Positions 7,795 through 16,313 of a stretch of 64,000 nt of DNA are shown here, one piece after another (position 1 is the first letter of the stretch; the number at the start of each line of letters is the position of its first letter). Under the pieces are notes generated by a model, which saw only the letters and a program-made list of their open reading frames with translations, did not search any database and was not told the DNA's origin. A program made the position numbers and the translations under genes. The DNA comes from Paenibacillus_E allorhizoplanae (GTDB lineage Bacteria > Bacillota > Bacilli > Paenibacillales > NBRC-103111): NCBI RefSeq assembly GCF_927798215.1, contig NZ_CAKMMW010000020.1, positions 1 through 64,000 of the forward strand, read 5' to 3'.

Positions 7795-8550
7795 TTATTT
7801 TTCCGGTTTCCTAATTCCATCAACTAAGAAGGAATTGCCTGGTACATTCATGTTCAGCTCACACAAGTCAGACCTCAAATAAAGCTTGATATGCTCGATT
7901 GGTTTTTCCTCTGCGGTAAAGCTAGTTCGCGACAACTGGATCAAAGGTTCCTTAGGATCAATTTTCAAGAGTTCAGATTGCTCTTTATTAGCAGAAAGGG
8001 CACGGATGGTTAGGTTAGCATTTTTCAATGTGTATCCGCCATGCTTTGTGAGAAGTGTGTAACCGGCATTCTGTTCGGCCAATTGCCAGGTTACGGTAGA
8101 AGCTAGTTCCCCTGGCAAATACATAAGGCTGAAACCATAAATCTCTTCGTCCCGGTAGTAGATCCGTTTTAAGAAAAGGGATTGTGTAAATTGTTCCCCT
8201 AATTGGCTGATGACATCATCAGGCGTATCCGTGAGTTTCATTTCAATGAGCTTAGGCTCCAAGTCTTTTTGCAAAAATGAATCATAAAATGCCTCCATGC
8301 CTCCTAACTCTTGTTTAAGCATTGGACCCGTGACGAAAGTTCCTTTCCCTTGCTTTCTGACAACTAACCCTTTTTCATGTAGAATTTCAATGGCCTGTCG
8401 GGAAGTCATTCGGCTAACATTGTATGTTTCCATAAGCTCTGCTTCCGTAGGAATCTTTTGATCGGGTTGAAGCTCTCCTAATTGAATGGCAGACTCGAGA
8501 ATGGCTGCAATTTGAGCATACATGCTGATGTGACTAGTACGATCTATCAT
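7795..8550 (-). CDS. GntR family regulator, HutC subfamily (UTRA domain)
   Basis: The 251-residue protein has a GntR winged helix (residues 5-75; PTEAELMETYNVSRMTSRQAIE, then GKGTFV) and a UTRA effector domain from about residue 95. It ends with the typical beta strands HIKLYLRSDLCEL. It is transcribed away from the sdh-like operon across a 124-base gap containing a perfect 18-bp palindrome. It is therefore probably the local repressor of both directions. AGGAGG lies 11 bases before the ATG. The effector is unknown; an imported or intermediate C3/C4 acid would fit. Confidence 0.85.
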   Translation of the reverse strand: MIDRTSHISMYAQIAAILESAIQLGELQPDQKIPTEAELMETYNVSRMTSRQAIEILHEKGLVVRKQGKGTFVTGPMLKQELGGMEAFYDSFLQKDLEPKLIEMKLTDTPDDVISQLGEQFTQSLFLKRIYYRDEEIYGFSLMYLPGELASTVTWQLAEQNAGYTLLTKHGGYTLKNANLTIRALSANKEQSELLKIDPKEPLIQLSRTSFTAEEKPIEHIKLYLRSDLCELNMNVPGNSFLVDGIRKPEK

Positions 8551-8585
8551 ATGAATATAAGCCTCCTAAATTTAGAAATTAATGA

Positions 8586-8624
8586 TTGACGTATTGTTCT
8601 ATAACATTATAATACATATTATAA
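8586..8624 (+). promoter_or_regulatory. sdh-like operon promoter with perfect palindromic operator
   Basis: TTGACG (8586-8591) and TATAAT (8608-8613) are 16 bases apart. The palindrome TTATAATACATATTATAA (8607-8624), with 8-bp arms and a 2-base centre, covers the -10 box. A HutC-type regulator bound here would prevent polymerase access. It lies in the divergent gap and could control both transcripts. Confidence 0.7.
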
Positions 8625-8674
8625 CGATTGAATACATTTAAGGGAGAAAAGATTTTGAAATTGGGGGGATCCAT

Positions 8675-9397
8675 GTGGCGGATGTGAAAATCAAAGTGCT
8701 TCGTTATCATCCAGATGTCGATACGGAGGCCAGGTATGATTCTTATATTGTGGATGCAAGAGAGAATATGACGGTATTAGATGCGCTATTTATTATTCTT
8801 ACCGAACAAGATCAAACGATTTCATTTCGCTGTTCCTGCCGCCTTGGCATGTGCGGATCCTGCGGAATGATCATGAATAATAAAGAAGGACTCGCATGCC
8901 GGACGAAAATTGCAAAACTTGGTTCGGAAATTACAGTGCGTCCTCTGCGGAATTTGCCGATTATTAAAGATCTTGCCGTTAATATGGATCCTTTCTTTAA
9001 ACAATGGCAGCGAATAAAACCTTATTTTGTTCCAACTGAAGAAGCAGCCAATGACTTTGCCGTTATTCCACCAGAATCGGACCGACGTGAAATAATTGAT
9101 CAGAATATCGACTGCATTACCTGTGGAGCCTGTTATTCGGCTTGTACGTTAGTCTCTTTGGACGACAGCTATATTGGTCCGGCTGCATTAAATCGTGCTT
9201 ATACACTTGTTGCGGATGAACGCGATCAAGGGACAAAGCAGCGGATGGAGGTGGCTGCAGGCGAGGATGGTGTTCTCCGTTGTCATACCCTTTTTAATTG
9301 CATGGAAGTTTGCCCGAAAAAGCTAGCACCTACTTGGTCCATTCAAAAGCTAAAAACGCGCGCAGTTACCGCTGCATTTAAAGGAGGGAGCAAATAA
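8675..9397 (+). CDS. sdhB: Succinate dehydrogenase/fumarate reductase iron-sulfur subunit
   Basis: The 240-residue protein has an N-terminal ferredoxin domain with [2Fe-2S] ligands C55, C60, C63 and C75, and a C-terminal domain with C147, C150, C153, C157, C203, C209 and C213 for the [4Fe-4S] and [3Fe-4S] clusters. It carries electrons from the flavoprotein to the membrane quinone site. GTG 8675 is used because GGGGGG lies just upstream and the nearby ATG is out of frame. The order B-A-C-D, with iron-sulfur subunit first, differs from the sdhCAB order normal in Bacillota, so this is probably an accessory complex. Confidence 0.88.
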   Translation: MADVKIKVLRYHPDVDTEARYDSYIVDARENMTVLDALFIILTEQDQTISFRCSCRLGMCGSCGMIMNNKEGLACRTKIAKLGSEITVRPLRNLPIIKDLAVNMDPFFKQWQRIKPYFVPTEEAANDFAVIPPESDRREIIDQNIDCITCGACYSACTLVSLDDSYIGPAALNRAYTLVADERDQGTKQRMEVAAGEDGVLRCHTLFNCMEVCPKKLAPTWSIQKLKTRAVTAAFKGGSK

Positions 9398-11133
9398 TGG
9401 AACGTGTCCAATGTGATATTCTCATTCTTGGAAGCGGTGGTGCAGGACTATTTGCCGCCCATCATGCTTACGACAGTAATCCCAAATTGAAGATCATTGT
9501 AGCTGCAAAAGGACTGGTAGGGAAAAGCGGTTGTACCCGTATGGTTCAAGGCGGTTATAATGTCGTTCTGAATCCGAACGATTCCCTCGATATGCATTTC
9601 AAAGATACCCTTAAAGGCGGCGGTATGATTAATAACCAAGAATTGGCGTGGACGTTAGTCAGCGATGCACCCAAACGAATTCGCGAGTTGGAAATGAAGA
9701 TGGGATGTTTCTTTGACCGCAATCCGGATGGAACGATACATCAGAAGGCATTTGCCGGACAATCGTTTGACCGCACGGTACATAGAAAAGATTTAACGGG
9801 AATAGAAATTATTAACCGATTAAGGGATCAACTTTATGCCAAGGAAAGTGTCATTTGTTGGGATGAAGTACGTGCTGTCGAGCTTTTATATAATGACAAT
9901 CAGAGTGTTGTGGCAGGATGTCTAATGTTAAATTTACGTACAGGAAAATTTATTGTGGTAGAGTCTTTAGCTGTCATTATCGGAACTGGCGGCGGAGCAA
10001 GTATGTATCGAATAGCTGCTCCATCCCTGGAAAAAGCGGCAGACGGCATGGCAATGGCCTATCGGGCGGGCGCAAATTTCATAGATATGGAAATGATGCA
10101 ATTCCACCCAACAGGATTGCTAGCGGAAAACTCGCGACTGAATGGCGGCGTATTGGAGGAAGGGCTGCGAGGAGCAGGCGGCCATCTATATAATTCACTC
10201 GGTGAACGATTTATGCAAAAGTATGATCCGGAACGGATGGAACGTTCAACGCGGGACCGTGTAGCGCGAGCAGCCTACATGGAGATTATGGCCGGACGCG
10301 GGACTCGATTGGGTGGCGTACAAGTATCGGTTGCACATTTGGGCCGTGAAAAAGTGTTGCAAATGTTCCCGGGCATGGTTGATCGATGCAAAGATGTTGG
10401 TCGCGATCTAAGTATGGAACCCGTAGATGTAAGTCCAACCGGACATTTTCATATGGGTGGAGTCACGATTAATAAGGATTGCTTTAGTGGGATACCCGGA
10501 TTGTTTGTAGCCGGTGAGGATGCAGGTGGGATTCATGGTTCCAATCGACTTGGAGGGAACGGAGTTGCCGACTCCACGGTATTCGGTGCACGAGCGGGAG
10601 ATGCAGCTGCTGAATATGTGATGGGAGTGAAACGTCATAGAATTTCTGAAAGCCAGGTGAATCTAGTTGTTGACCAAATGATGCAGCCTTTTAAACGGGA
10701 AAAAGGTGAGAACCCATTTCAATTGCGTAAAGAAGTTGGCGACTTGATGTGGGAGAAAGTAGGACTAGTACGAAATGGCCCGGATCTCAAAATTGCTATT
10801 GAAAAGTTAGCGGAATATGCAGATCGAGTGAAACGAATTAGCGTAGCTGGGGTAAGAGATTATAATCTCGCATGGCATGAAGTGTTGAATGTTAAAAACA
10901 TCGTGGAGATCGGACAAATGATCGCGTTAGCTTCCTATTTGCGGACAGAAAGCCGAGGTTCGCACTTCCGAACTGATTGTCCGGTAACCGATAATGAGAA
11001 TTGGTACAAAAATATTTTCATGAAAAAAGGTACGAAAGGGCCTGAGACAGAGATTCACCAAGTTCAATTTACTCATGTCCAGCCAGAGGAGATATTTGGG
11101 GAAGTTGCCAGAGTTAAGGTCGCAGCAAGTTAA
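9397..11133 (+). CDS. sdhA: Succinate dehydrogenase/fumarate reductase flavoprotein-like subunit
   Basis: The 578-residue flavoprotein starts with the FAD-binding GSGGAG (12-17). Catalytic residues of the family are present: HPTG (H237), R258, the proton-shuttle Arg in STRDR (R286), H350 in GHFHMGG and R384 in GSNRLGG. Two features are odd. The segment that normally carries the FAD-linking His (SHT-x-x-QGG) reads SGCTRMVQGG (44-53), so FAD is probably not covalent. The Thr/Ser before the conserved Glu in the substrate loop is E254 (VLEEGLRG). Non-covalent flavin favours low potential, as in fumarate reductases; the second change may alter the accepted acid. It overlaps sdhB by one base. Confidence 0.85.
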   Translation: MERVQCDILILGSGGAGLFAAHHAYDSNPKLKIIVAAKGLVGKSGCTRMVQGGYNVVLNPNDSLDMHFKDTLKGGGMINNQELAWTLVSDAPKRIRELEMKMGCFFDRNPDGTIHQKAFAGQSFDRTVHRKDLTGIEIINRLRDQLYAKESVICWDEVRAVELLYNDNQSVVAGCLMLNLRTGKFIVVESLAVIIGTGGGASMYRIAAPSLEKAADGMAMAYRAGANFIDMEMMQFHPTGLLAENSRLNGGVLEEGLRGAGGHLYNSLGERFMQKYDPERMERSTRDRVARAAYMEIMAGRGTRLGGVQVSVAHLGREKVLQMFPGMVDRCKDVGRDLSMEPVDVSPTGHFHMGGVTINKDCFSGIPGLFVAGEDAGGIHGSNRLGGNGVADSTVFGARAGDAAAEYVMGVKRHRISESQVNLVVDQMMQPFKREKGENPFQLRKEVGDLMWEKVGLVRNGPDLKIAIEKLAEYADRVKRISVAGVRDYNLAWHEVLNVKNIVEIGQMIALASYLRTESRGSHFRTDCPVTDNENWYKNIFMKKGTKGPETEIHQVQFTHVQPEEIFGEVARVKVAAS

Positions 11134-11161
11134 CTCAGCATTTGTTAGGAGAGTGAACCAG

Positions 11162-11575
11162 ATGAGTGAAGTAAAAATAACGAAAGATCACAAATTAATT
11201 GATGTAGACCCGCGAATTTCTAAGGTAGATGTCTTGCGACGCCATTCTGTAGGGATGAAAGCTTGGCTTGTTCACCGCATTTCCGGTGTAGGGTTATTAC
11301 TATATTTACTAGCACACATTGGTACAATGGGAACTGCTATGTTCATGGGGGAAGGAGCCTTCGATGGGGTCTTTCGGGTTCTGTTTCATAATCCGGTCTT
11401 TCTCTTTTTCGATTTAATCATACTTGCTGGTGTTATTATTCATTCTTTAAATGGTATTCGATTGGTGTTATTGGATATGGGTTTTTTTGTTAAAAGACAA
11501 AAAGAGTTGTTTGCGCTCATTTGTTTTCTTGCTGTAGTTATATTTATATGGCTGTTTACTCGAGCATTCCTTTAA
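11162..11575 (+). CDS. sdhC: Succinate dehydrogenase-like membrane anchor, cytochrome b type (SdhC)
   Basis: The 137-residue protein has three hydrophobic helices. HRISGVGLLLYLLAHIG gives the conserved H-R-x-SG motif and a His for heme or quinone binding, and HSLNGIRLVLLD matches the second conserved motif of SdhC/SdhD anchors. The start ATG 11162 follows TAGGAGAG; the frame stays open further upstream but there overlaps sdhA. It pairs with the next gene to form a two-protein anchor, unlike the single five-helix SdhC of Bacillus. Confidence 0.8.
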   Translation: MSEVKITKDHKLIDVDPRISKVDVLRRHSVGMKAWLVHRISGVGLLLYLLAHIGTMGTAMFMGEGAFDGVFRVLFHNPVFLFFDLIILAGVIIHSLNGIRLVLLDMGFFVKRQKELFALICFLAVVIFIWLFTRAFL

Positions 11576-11657
11576 AAAACCCAATAAAGTTATGCTTTTT
11601 AGCTTATCCCTATTACTTTTCGGGAACCCCATACCTAATTAGGAAGGAGATATAACC

Positions 11658-12020
11658 TTGGATTCGACATCTAAAATAAGAAGAAATGTTCTCACTTGGT
11701 TTTTTCAAAGAGTCAGTGGTGTCGCTCTTATTTTCTTGGTAGTGATTCATATGTGGAACTTGCATTATGCTCATCCTGACGTGCATCCAAGTTATCCAAA
11801 TTTAGTAGATCGATTACGTACATTTGGGTATATCGCTTTGGATTTTAGCTTGCTTGCTCTTGCGTTATTTCACGGGTTAAATGGCGTACGCAATATCGTT
11901 CTTGACTATACAAGCAACAGTCGTATTATTAAACGCTGGAGTCTTAGTTTGATGATAGTAGGAATTGTATTTTCCCTTTGGGGCGGTGCAGCTTTAATCA
12001 AAATTATGACCATGGGTTAA
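11658..12020 (+). CDS. sdhD: Succinate dehydrogenase-like membrane anchor (SdhD)
   Basis: The 120-residue protein has three hydrophobic helices, with FFQRVSGVALIFLVVIHMWN and FHGLNGVRNIVLDY as the conserved anchor motifs; their His residues are candidates for heme ligation. TTG 11658 follows AAGGAG by 8 bases. It is clearly related to the preceding anchor gene. The 82-base gap between them holds no strong terminator. Confidence 0.78.
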   Translation: MDSTSKIRRNVLTWFFQRVSGVALIFLVVIHMWNLHYAHPDVHPSYPNLVDRLRTFGYIALDFSLLALALFHGLNGVRNIVLDYTSNSRIIKRWSLSLMIVGIVFSLWGGAALIKIMTMG

Positions 12021-12042
12021 CAAAATGAGGGAGGCTATGGGA

Positions 12043-12948
12043 ATGAGCAATATGCAAACGAGTTGGCAAGTCGAGGAAAGCACTTATAAGGAAATAGAGA
12101 ACGCATGTAAAGAAATTTATATTCGGTCATTAAAAGATCTTCCTCCTGATATTCGGGCAGCCGTACAGCGGGCTTATGATAAAGAAACATATGCAACCGG
12201 AAAACAAATTTTGAGTACGATCTTAAAAAATATTGATGTGGCTGATGAAGAAAATATGCTAATTTGCCAGGATACGGGCATACCTGTTTTTTTCATTAAA
12301 ATCGGCAGAAATGTTCGTTTCGATGGGATTCGACTGGAAGAAGCCATTCGCGAAGGCACGAAAAGGGCCACCTTGGAGCATCCTTTACGCTCAAGTGTAT
12401 GCGATACGATTACCCGTAAAAATACAGGAACGGCAATCGGCAAGAAAGTTCCAGTGCTCAATTGGGAATTTGTGGAGGGATCGTCCATCGAGCTGATGGC
12501 GCTACCCAAAGGTTCTGGATCTGAAAATATGAGTTATCTCAAAATGTTATATCCAGCTGAAGGGCTTAACGGCGCGAAAAAATTCATTATCGACTGTGTC
12601 ATCAATTCAGGAGCGAATCCATGTCCACCAACCTTAGTTGGGGTGGGAATGGGGGGGACGGCAGACCTCTGTACGGCATTGGCCAAGAAAGCAGCGGCCA
12701 GAGAGATTGGTAAGCCTAATCCAGATCCAACCATTGCGGCGCTCGAAGAAGAATTACTGGACGCGATCAATCTAACTGGAATCGGACCGAACGGATTAGG
12801 TGGGGCTGTTACAGCTCTCGCAGTTCATATCGAGACGGCTGATACACATATTACAATGAATCCAGTTGCCGTCAATATGATGTGCTGGCCAGCACGCCGG
12901 ATAAGAGCTACATTTGAAGAAAGTCAATCGGTTGTAATTAGTTATTAA
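12043..12948 (+). CDS. Class I fumarate hydratase-like alpha subunit (TtdA/FumA N-terminal domain)
   Basis: The 301-residue protein is the iron-sulfur subunit of a two-subunit class I hydro-lyase such as fumarase or L-tartrate dehydratase. Candidate [4Fe-4S] ligands are C75 (ICQDTG), C194 (NPCPP) and C280 (MMCWP); the 119-residue spacing of the first two equals that in E. coli FumA. RSSVCDTITRKNTG and GVGMGGTADL are family motifs. ATG 12043 is chosen since GGGAGG lies 8 bases upstream; ATG 12025 and 12037 are too far or too close. It follows the anchors by 22 bases, in the same operon. The substrate could be fumarate, tartrate or a substituted fumarate. Confidence 0.85.
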   Translation: MSNMQTSWQVEESTYKEIENACKEIYIRSLKDLPPDIRAAVQRAYDKETYATGKQILSTILKNIDVADEENMLICQDTGIPVFFIKIGRNVRFDGIRLEEAIREGTKRATLEHPLRSSVCDTITRKNTGTAIGKKVPVLNWEFVEGSSIELMALPKGSGSENMSYLKMLYPAEGLNGAKKFIIDCVINSGANPCPPTLVGVGMGGTADLCTALAKKAAAREIGKPNPDPTIAALEEELLDAINLTGIGPNGLGGAVTALAVHIETADTHITMNPVAVNMMCWPARRIRATFEESQSVVISY

Positions 12949-12964
12949 AGAGAGGGGGATTCCC

Positions 12965-13570
12965 ATGGCACACCATCTTCTTCAAACGCCTATGACAGAC
13001 GAATTCGTTAAACAGCTTCGAGTAGGAGATACCGTTACAGTCAACGGACATATCTTCGGTATTCGCGATGCAAACCTAATCCGAATATTCGATCATAAGA
13101 CCGATCCGCCGGAGGATTTAATACCTCAACTTAGAGGTGCCGTAACGATTCATACAGCACCTGGGGTCAAGAAGCTGGAAAATGGTAAGTACGAAAAGGT
13201 ATGTATTGGTACAACAACAAGTACGCGAATGGATCGTTTTGTAGAAGGTTTATTCGATCAATTTGGCGTTAAAGCGATCACTGGAAAAGGCGGTATGCTT
13301 GAACCTGGTGCACAGGCTTGTGTTGATCTTGGAGGCGTTTACTTCTCCATTGTCGGAGGAGCTGCAGCGCTCGAGACCATACAGATTGAAGAAATTGAAG
13401 ATGTATGGTGGGAAGATCTAATGCCTGAAGCGATATGGAAGCTGCGAGTTAAAGATTTCGGTCCGCTGCTCGTTTCAGTAGATAGCTATGGTGGGAATCT
13501 GTATAAAGATGTAAAAACCCAAGCCATAAATAATCTCGATAAGGTTTATGGGCGTTTAGGTATAAAATAA
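12965..13570 (+). CDS. Class I fumarate hydratase-like beta subunit (TtdB/FumA C-terminal domain)
   Basis: The 201-residue protein is the swivelling-domain partner of the alpha subunit. It shows LRVGDTVTVNGHIFGIRDA, the TAPGVK loop, the TTTSTRMD substrate-loop motif and GKGGM, then the C-terminal EAIWKLRVKDFGPLLVSVDS. GAGAGGGGG precedes the ATG. It is the last gene of the operon, with a hairpin just downstream. Confidence 0.87.
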   Translation: MAHHLLQTPMTDEFVKQLRVGDTVTVNGHIFGIRDANLIRIFDHKTDPPEDLIPQLRGAVTIHTAPGVKKLENGKYEKVCIGTTTSTRMDRFVEGLFDQFGVKAITGKGGMLEPGAQACVDLGGVYFSIVGGAAALETIQIEEIEDVWWEDLMPEAIWKLRVKDFGPLLVSVDSYGGNLYKDVKTQAINNLDKVYGRLGIK

Positions 13571-13578
13571 CGACAAAC

Positions 13579-13610
13579 ACGGAGCCTAGCGAGTTTACAG
13601 GCTCCGTTTC
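13579..13610 (+). terminator. Intrinsic terminator ending sdh-fum operon
   Basis: ACGGAGCCT and AGGCTCCGT form a perfect 9-bp stem followed by TTC. The U tract is short, so read-through is possible. Confidence 0.75.
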
Positions 13611-13661
13611 AACTTACTCCGTAGTATCCAGATTTTACCTATATGGAATGGGGTGCTTAGT

Positions 13662-14489
13662 ATGCGAATTGTCGTTGTGGAAGATCAACAGGAATTGTGC
13701 AACGTATTGGCCAAACGAATTTCAAGGCTGCATGATGACTATGAGATTGTTGGCAAGGCGTACAACGGTTTGGACGGTTTGAAGATGATTCAAGTAACAC
13801 GGCCAGATGCAGCCTTTATCGATATCCGTATGCCTTTTATGGATGGCTTGGAGCTATTGGAGCGGTTAAACAAGGAAGAGAAGCAGCAAACGAAATGCAT
13901 TATTTTATCGGCTTATGCCGATTTTCCGTACACACAACGAGCTATTCGCAGTGGCGCATTCGATTACTTATTGAAGCCTATATCCAATTCTATTCTTGAA
14001 GAGGTGCTGGTACGGCTGGCGGATGATATGGATGCGCGAATCGGATTGATGACAACCGGCATATCAACAGTATACGGGTTTCCACAATATCCTTTGGGAT
14101 CTTATGCAGAAAAGCAAGTAAATTTATTAATTCATGAGAAGAAAATTACGGATGAGGTCGTCCTACAAGTGCTAAGAATTATCAGTACTGAGTACATGCA
14201 TGCAATAACACTAAACAGTTTGGCTGACAGATTACATGTTAGTGAGAGTCACTTGTGCCGCATATTCTCTAGAAAGGTAGGGATGAACTTAATTCAATTT
14301 CTAAACAGTTTTCGCATCAATCTTGCTAAAACCCTTATGGATGATACGGAAATGAAAATCGGCGACATCGCTAAAATGATAGGTTTTGGCAATATCACCT
14401 ACTTTGGCCGGTTATTTCGTAAACTAACGAGTTTAACCGCTTCGGAATACAAACAAAGATTAATTAAACCCAATGAGTTTTCGATATGA
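13662..14489 (+). CDS. YesN-type response regulator (REC plus AraC DNA-binding domain)
   Basis: The 275-residue protein has an N-terminal receiver domain with phospho-acceptor D54 (FIDIRMP) and the LLKP motif, and a C-terminal AraC-type double helix-turn-helix (about 170-270; LADRLHVSESHLCRIFSRKVG and IGDIAKMIGFGNITYFGRLFRK). ATG 13662 follows GGGGTG; an upstream GTG lies inside that binding site. It overlaps the sensor kinase gene by 4 bases, so the two are translationally coupled. It probably activates the ABC transporter genes that follow. Confidence 0.9.
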   Translation: MRIVVVEDQQELCNVLAKRISRLHDDYEIVGKAYNGLDGLKMIQVTRPDAAFIDIRMPFMDGLELLERLNKEEKQQTKCIILSAYADFPYTQRAIRSGAFDYLLKPISNSILEEVLVRLADDMDARIGLMTTGISTVYGFPQYPLGSYAEKQVNLLIHEKKITDEVVLQVLRIISTEYMHAITLNSLADRLHVSESHLCRIFSRKVGMNLIQFLNSFRINLAKTLMDDTEMKIGDIAKMIGFGNITYFGRLFRKLTSLTASEYKQRLIKPNEFSI

Positions 14490-16252
14490 GGGATTCCATA
14501 TATCCATCCCATATGAAGTCGTCCCTACGCAAAAAAATTGTGATTGGTTTTATTGTTTTTATTAGCATTCCTCTCCTATTCTTTGAATTTGTCCTGTTTC
14601 AATCTTGGCTAGGCATTACTCGGGGGATTGTTGTTCATCAATATGAAACGATTCTAGGGGATTCCATACAAATTCTTCGTCAAAACCTCGTTTCCATAGA
14701 GAAAATGAACGATACCATTTACCGGGATTATCAGAGCGATAACTTGCTTTTCGACAAGCTGAAATTATTATCGGACAACCCTTCTCTAACAAATGACTCC
14801 TATGTGAACGCTGTATTTACGCAACTAAGCAATCAGTTCTTCAGTCAAATGAATGCTCAGATCATGTTCACCTACCTCTCTATGCAGGGTAATATTATTT
14901 ATCAACGCTCCAATCAATCCGCGCAAGTATATGTTTCAGACTTCTTGTCATCCTACAAGGAACAACCCTGGTTTCAACAAATTAAGGCAAACGGTCCGGT
15001 CAATTCGGTGTTCTCTGCTCATGAATCCTATTTTCAAGCTGTTGATCCATCCACTTACATCTCATTTGGTCAAGTGATTCGTAGTCCTGTCGATCTGCGG
15101 CCCTTGGGTATTAGTTTGATATCCGTAAATACCTCCATATTCGAGCAATTATTAAAGTCGCCTTCAGATAACGAGTTGATCAAAACATTTGTAACCGACT
15201 CGCAAGAGAAGCCCATATATTCAAATGACCATATCGAGCGAATCCCGGTAGATGCTTCCCATATATTTAAACAAACGATCCAACCTTACAACTGGGAAGT
15301 CAGGGCCTATCTCTCTAGTGAGCGTCTTTCACGGAGTTACATCGTGCCTTTAATCCAGAACAACGGGTTATTTGTGATTGCAAATTTCCTCATGCTGGCT
15401 GTGATTATCGGGTTTGTAACTCGTCAACTAAAACCTTTGTACATATTGGCGGATAAGATGGAGAAAGCCAAGGAAGGTCATTTTCATGTGAAAATCGGAA
15501 AATATTCAACCGACGAGCTCGGGATGTTATGTGATATTTTCAATGAAATGACGACAGAGATTCAGCGTCTATTCGAAAATCAGAAGAAGGATTATCAGGA
15601 AAAGCTTTACTTCCAGATGAAGTCACTGGAGTCGCAAATCAACCCTCACTTTATTTATAATATGCTCGATTTGATCCAATGCCGTGTATACGAGGGAGAT
15701 CCAGATAAATCATCCGATTTGATTGTAGCTCTGTCCGTAATACTACGGTATACGACGACCCGTCCTGGTGAGAAAGTGACATGTGCGCAAGAACTCACAT
15801 GGTTGAGAGATTATATCTTTTTACAGCAGCAGTTGATTGGCAAGCAGGTGGGCGTTCAGATTGAATTTGAGGATCGGATTATGTCATTTAAGGTAAATAA
15901 GCTCATTCTACAACCCATTATCGAGAATGCATTCATTCACGGGTTCGAACAAATCAACATAAATGCCAAACTACTGATAAAAGTCTATGTGGATGCCGGC
16001 CGGCTTTGCTTTGAAGTTAGGGATAACGGCAGAGGCTTTTCGGAGCCGATCGATCTGCAATTGACCCGGGACAACGTAGACGAGTTGAAAGATTGGGGAA
16101 CAGGGCTATACGTAACAGCACAACGTTTCTTACTTCAGTCTGACAATGCAACTTTCCATTTACACAGTGTCCCCAGTGAGGGTACGTACGTCGTAATGAA
16201 GCAAGATTATCTATCTCAGCAAATTTGTACGAATGATATGCTAATTCCGTAG
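14486..16252 (+). CDS. YesM-type sensor histidine kinase
   Basis: The 588-residue kinase has a transmembrane helix near residues 17-40, an extracellular sensor domain, a second helix near 291-313, a HAMP segment, a His_kinase region with phospho-acceptor H388 (SQINPHFIYN), and a HATPase domain (QPIIENAFIHG, DNGRG, GTGLYV). Family members sense extracellular glycans or bound sugar-binding proteins and phosphorylate the paired YesN regulator. The transporter operon directly downstream is the likely target. Confidence 0.9.
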   Translation: MRDSIYPSHMKSSLRKKIVIGFIVFISIPLLFFEFVLFQSWLGITRGIVVHQYETILGDSIQILRQNLVSIEKMNDTIYRDYQSDNLLFDKLKLLSDNPSLTNDSYVNAVFTQLSNQFFSQMNAQIMFTYLSMQGNIIYQRSNQSAQVYVSDFLSSYKEQPWFQQIKANGPVNSVFSAHESYFQAVDPSTYISFGQVIRSPVDLRPLGISLISVNTSIFEQLLKSPSDNELIKTFVTDSQEKPIYSNDHIERIPVDASHIFKQTIQPYNWEVRAYLSSERLSRSYIVPLIQNNGLFVIANFLMLAVIIGFVTRQLKPLYILADKMEKAKEGHFHVKIGKYSTDELGMLCDIFNEMTTEIQRLFENQKKDYQEKLYFQMKSLESQINPHFIYNMLDLIQCRVYEGDPDKSSDLIVALSVILRYTTTRPGEKVTCAQELTWLRDYIFLQQQLIGKQVGVQIEFEDRIMSFKVNKLILQPIIENAFIHGFEQININAKLLIKVYVDAGRLCFEVRDNGRGFSEPIDLQLTRDNVDELKDWGTGLYVTAQRFLLQSDNATFHLHSVPSEGTYVVMKQDYLSQQICTNDMLIP

Positions 16253-16313
16253 GATAGTACGAAAAATGAAAGCCTTTTATAATAAGGATAATATATAAAA
16301 GGAGGTTGTGCCT

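Noticed and set aside
3349..13570. The cluster read as plain altronate/hexuronate degradation because SuyAB belongs to the UxaA family
   Set aside because: No uronate isomerase or reductase is present, the SuyA and SuyB subunits are separate, and the exporters match sulfite rather than sugars.
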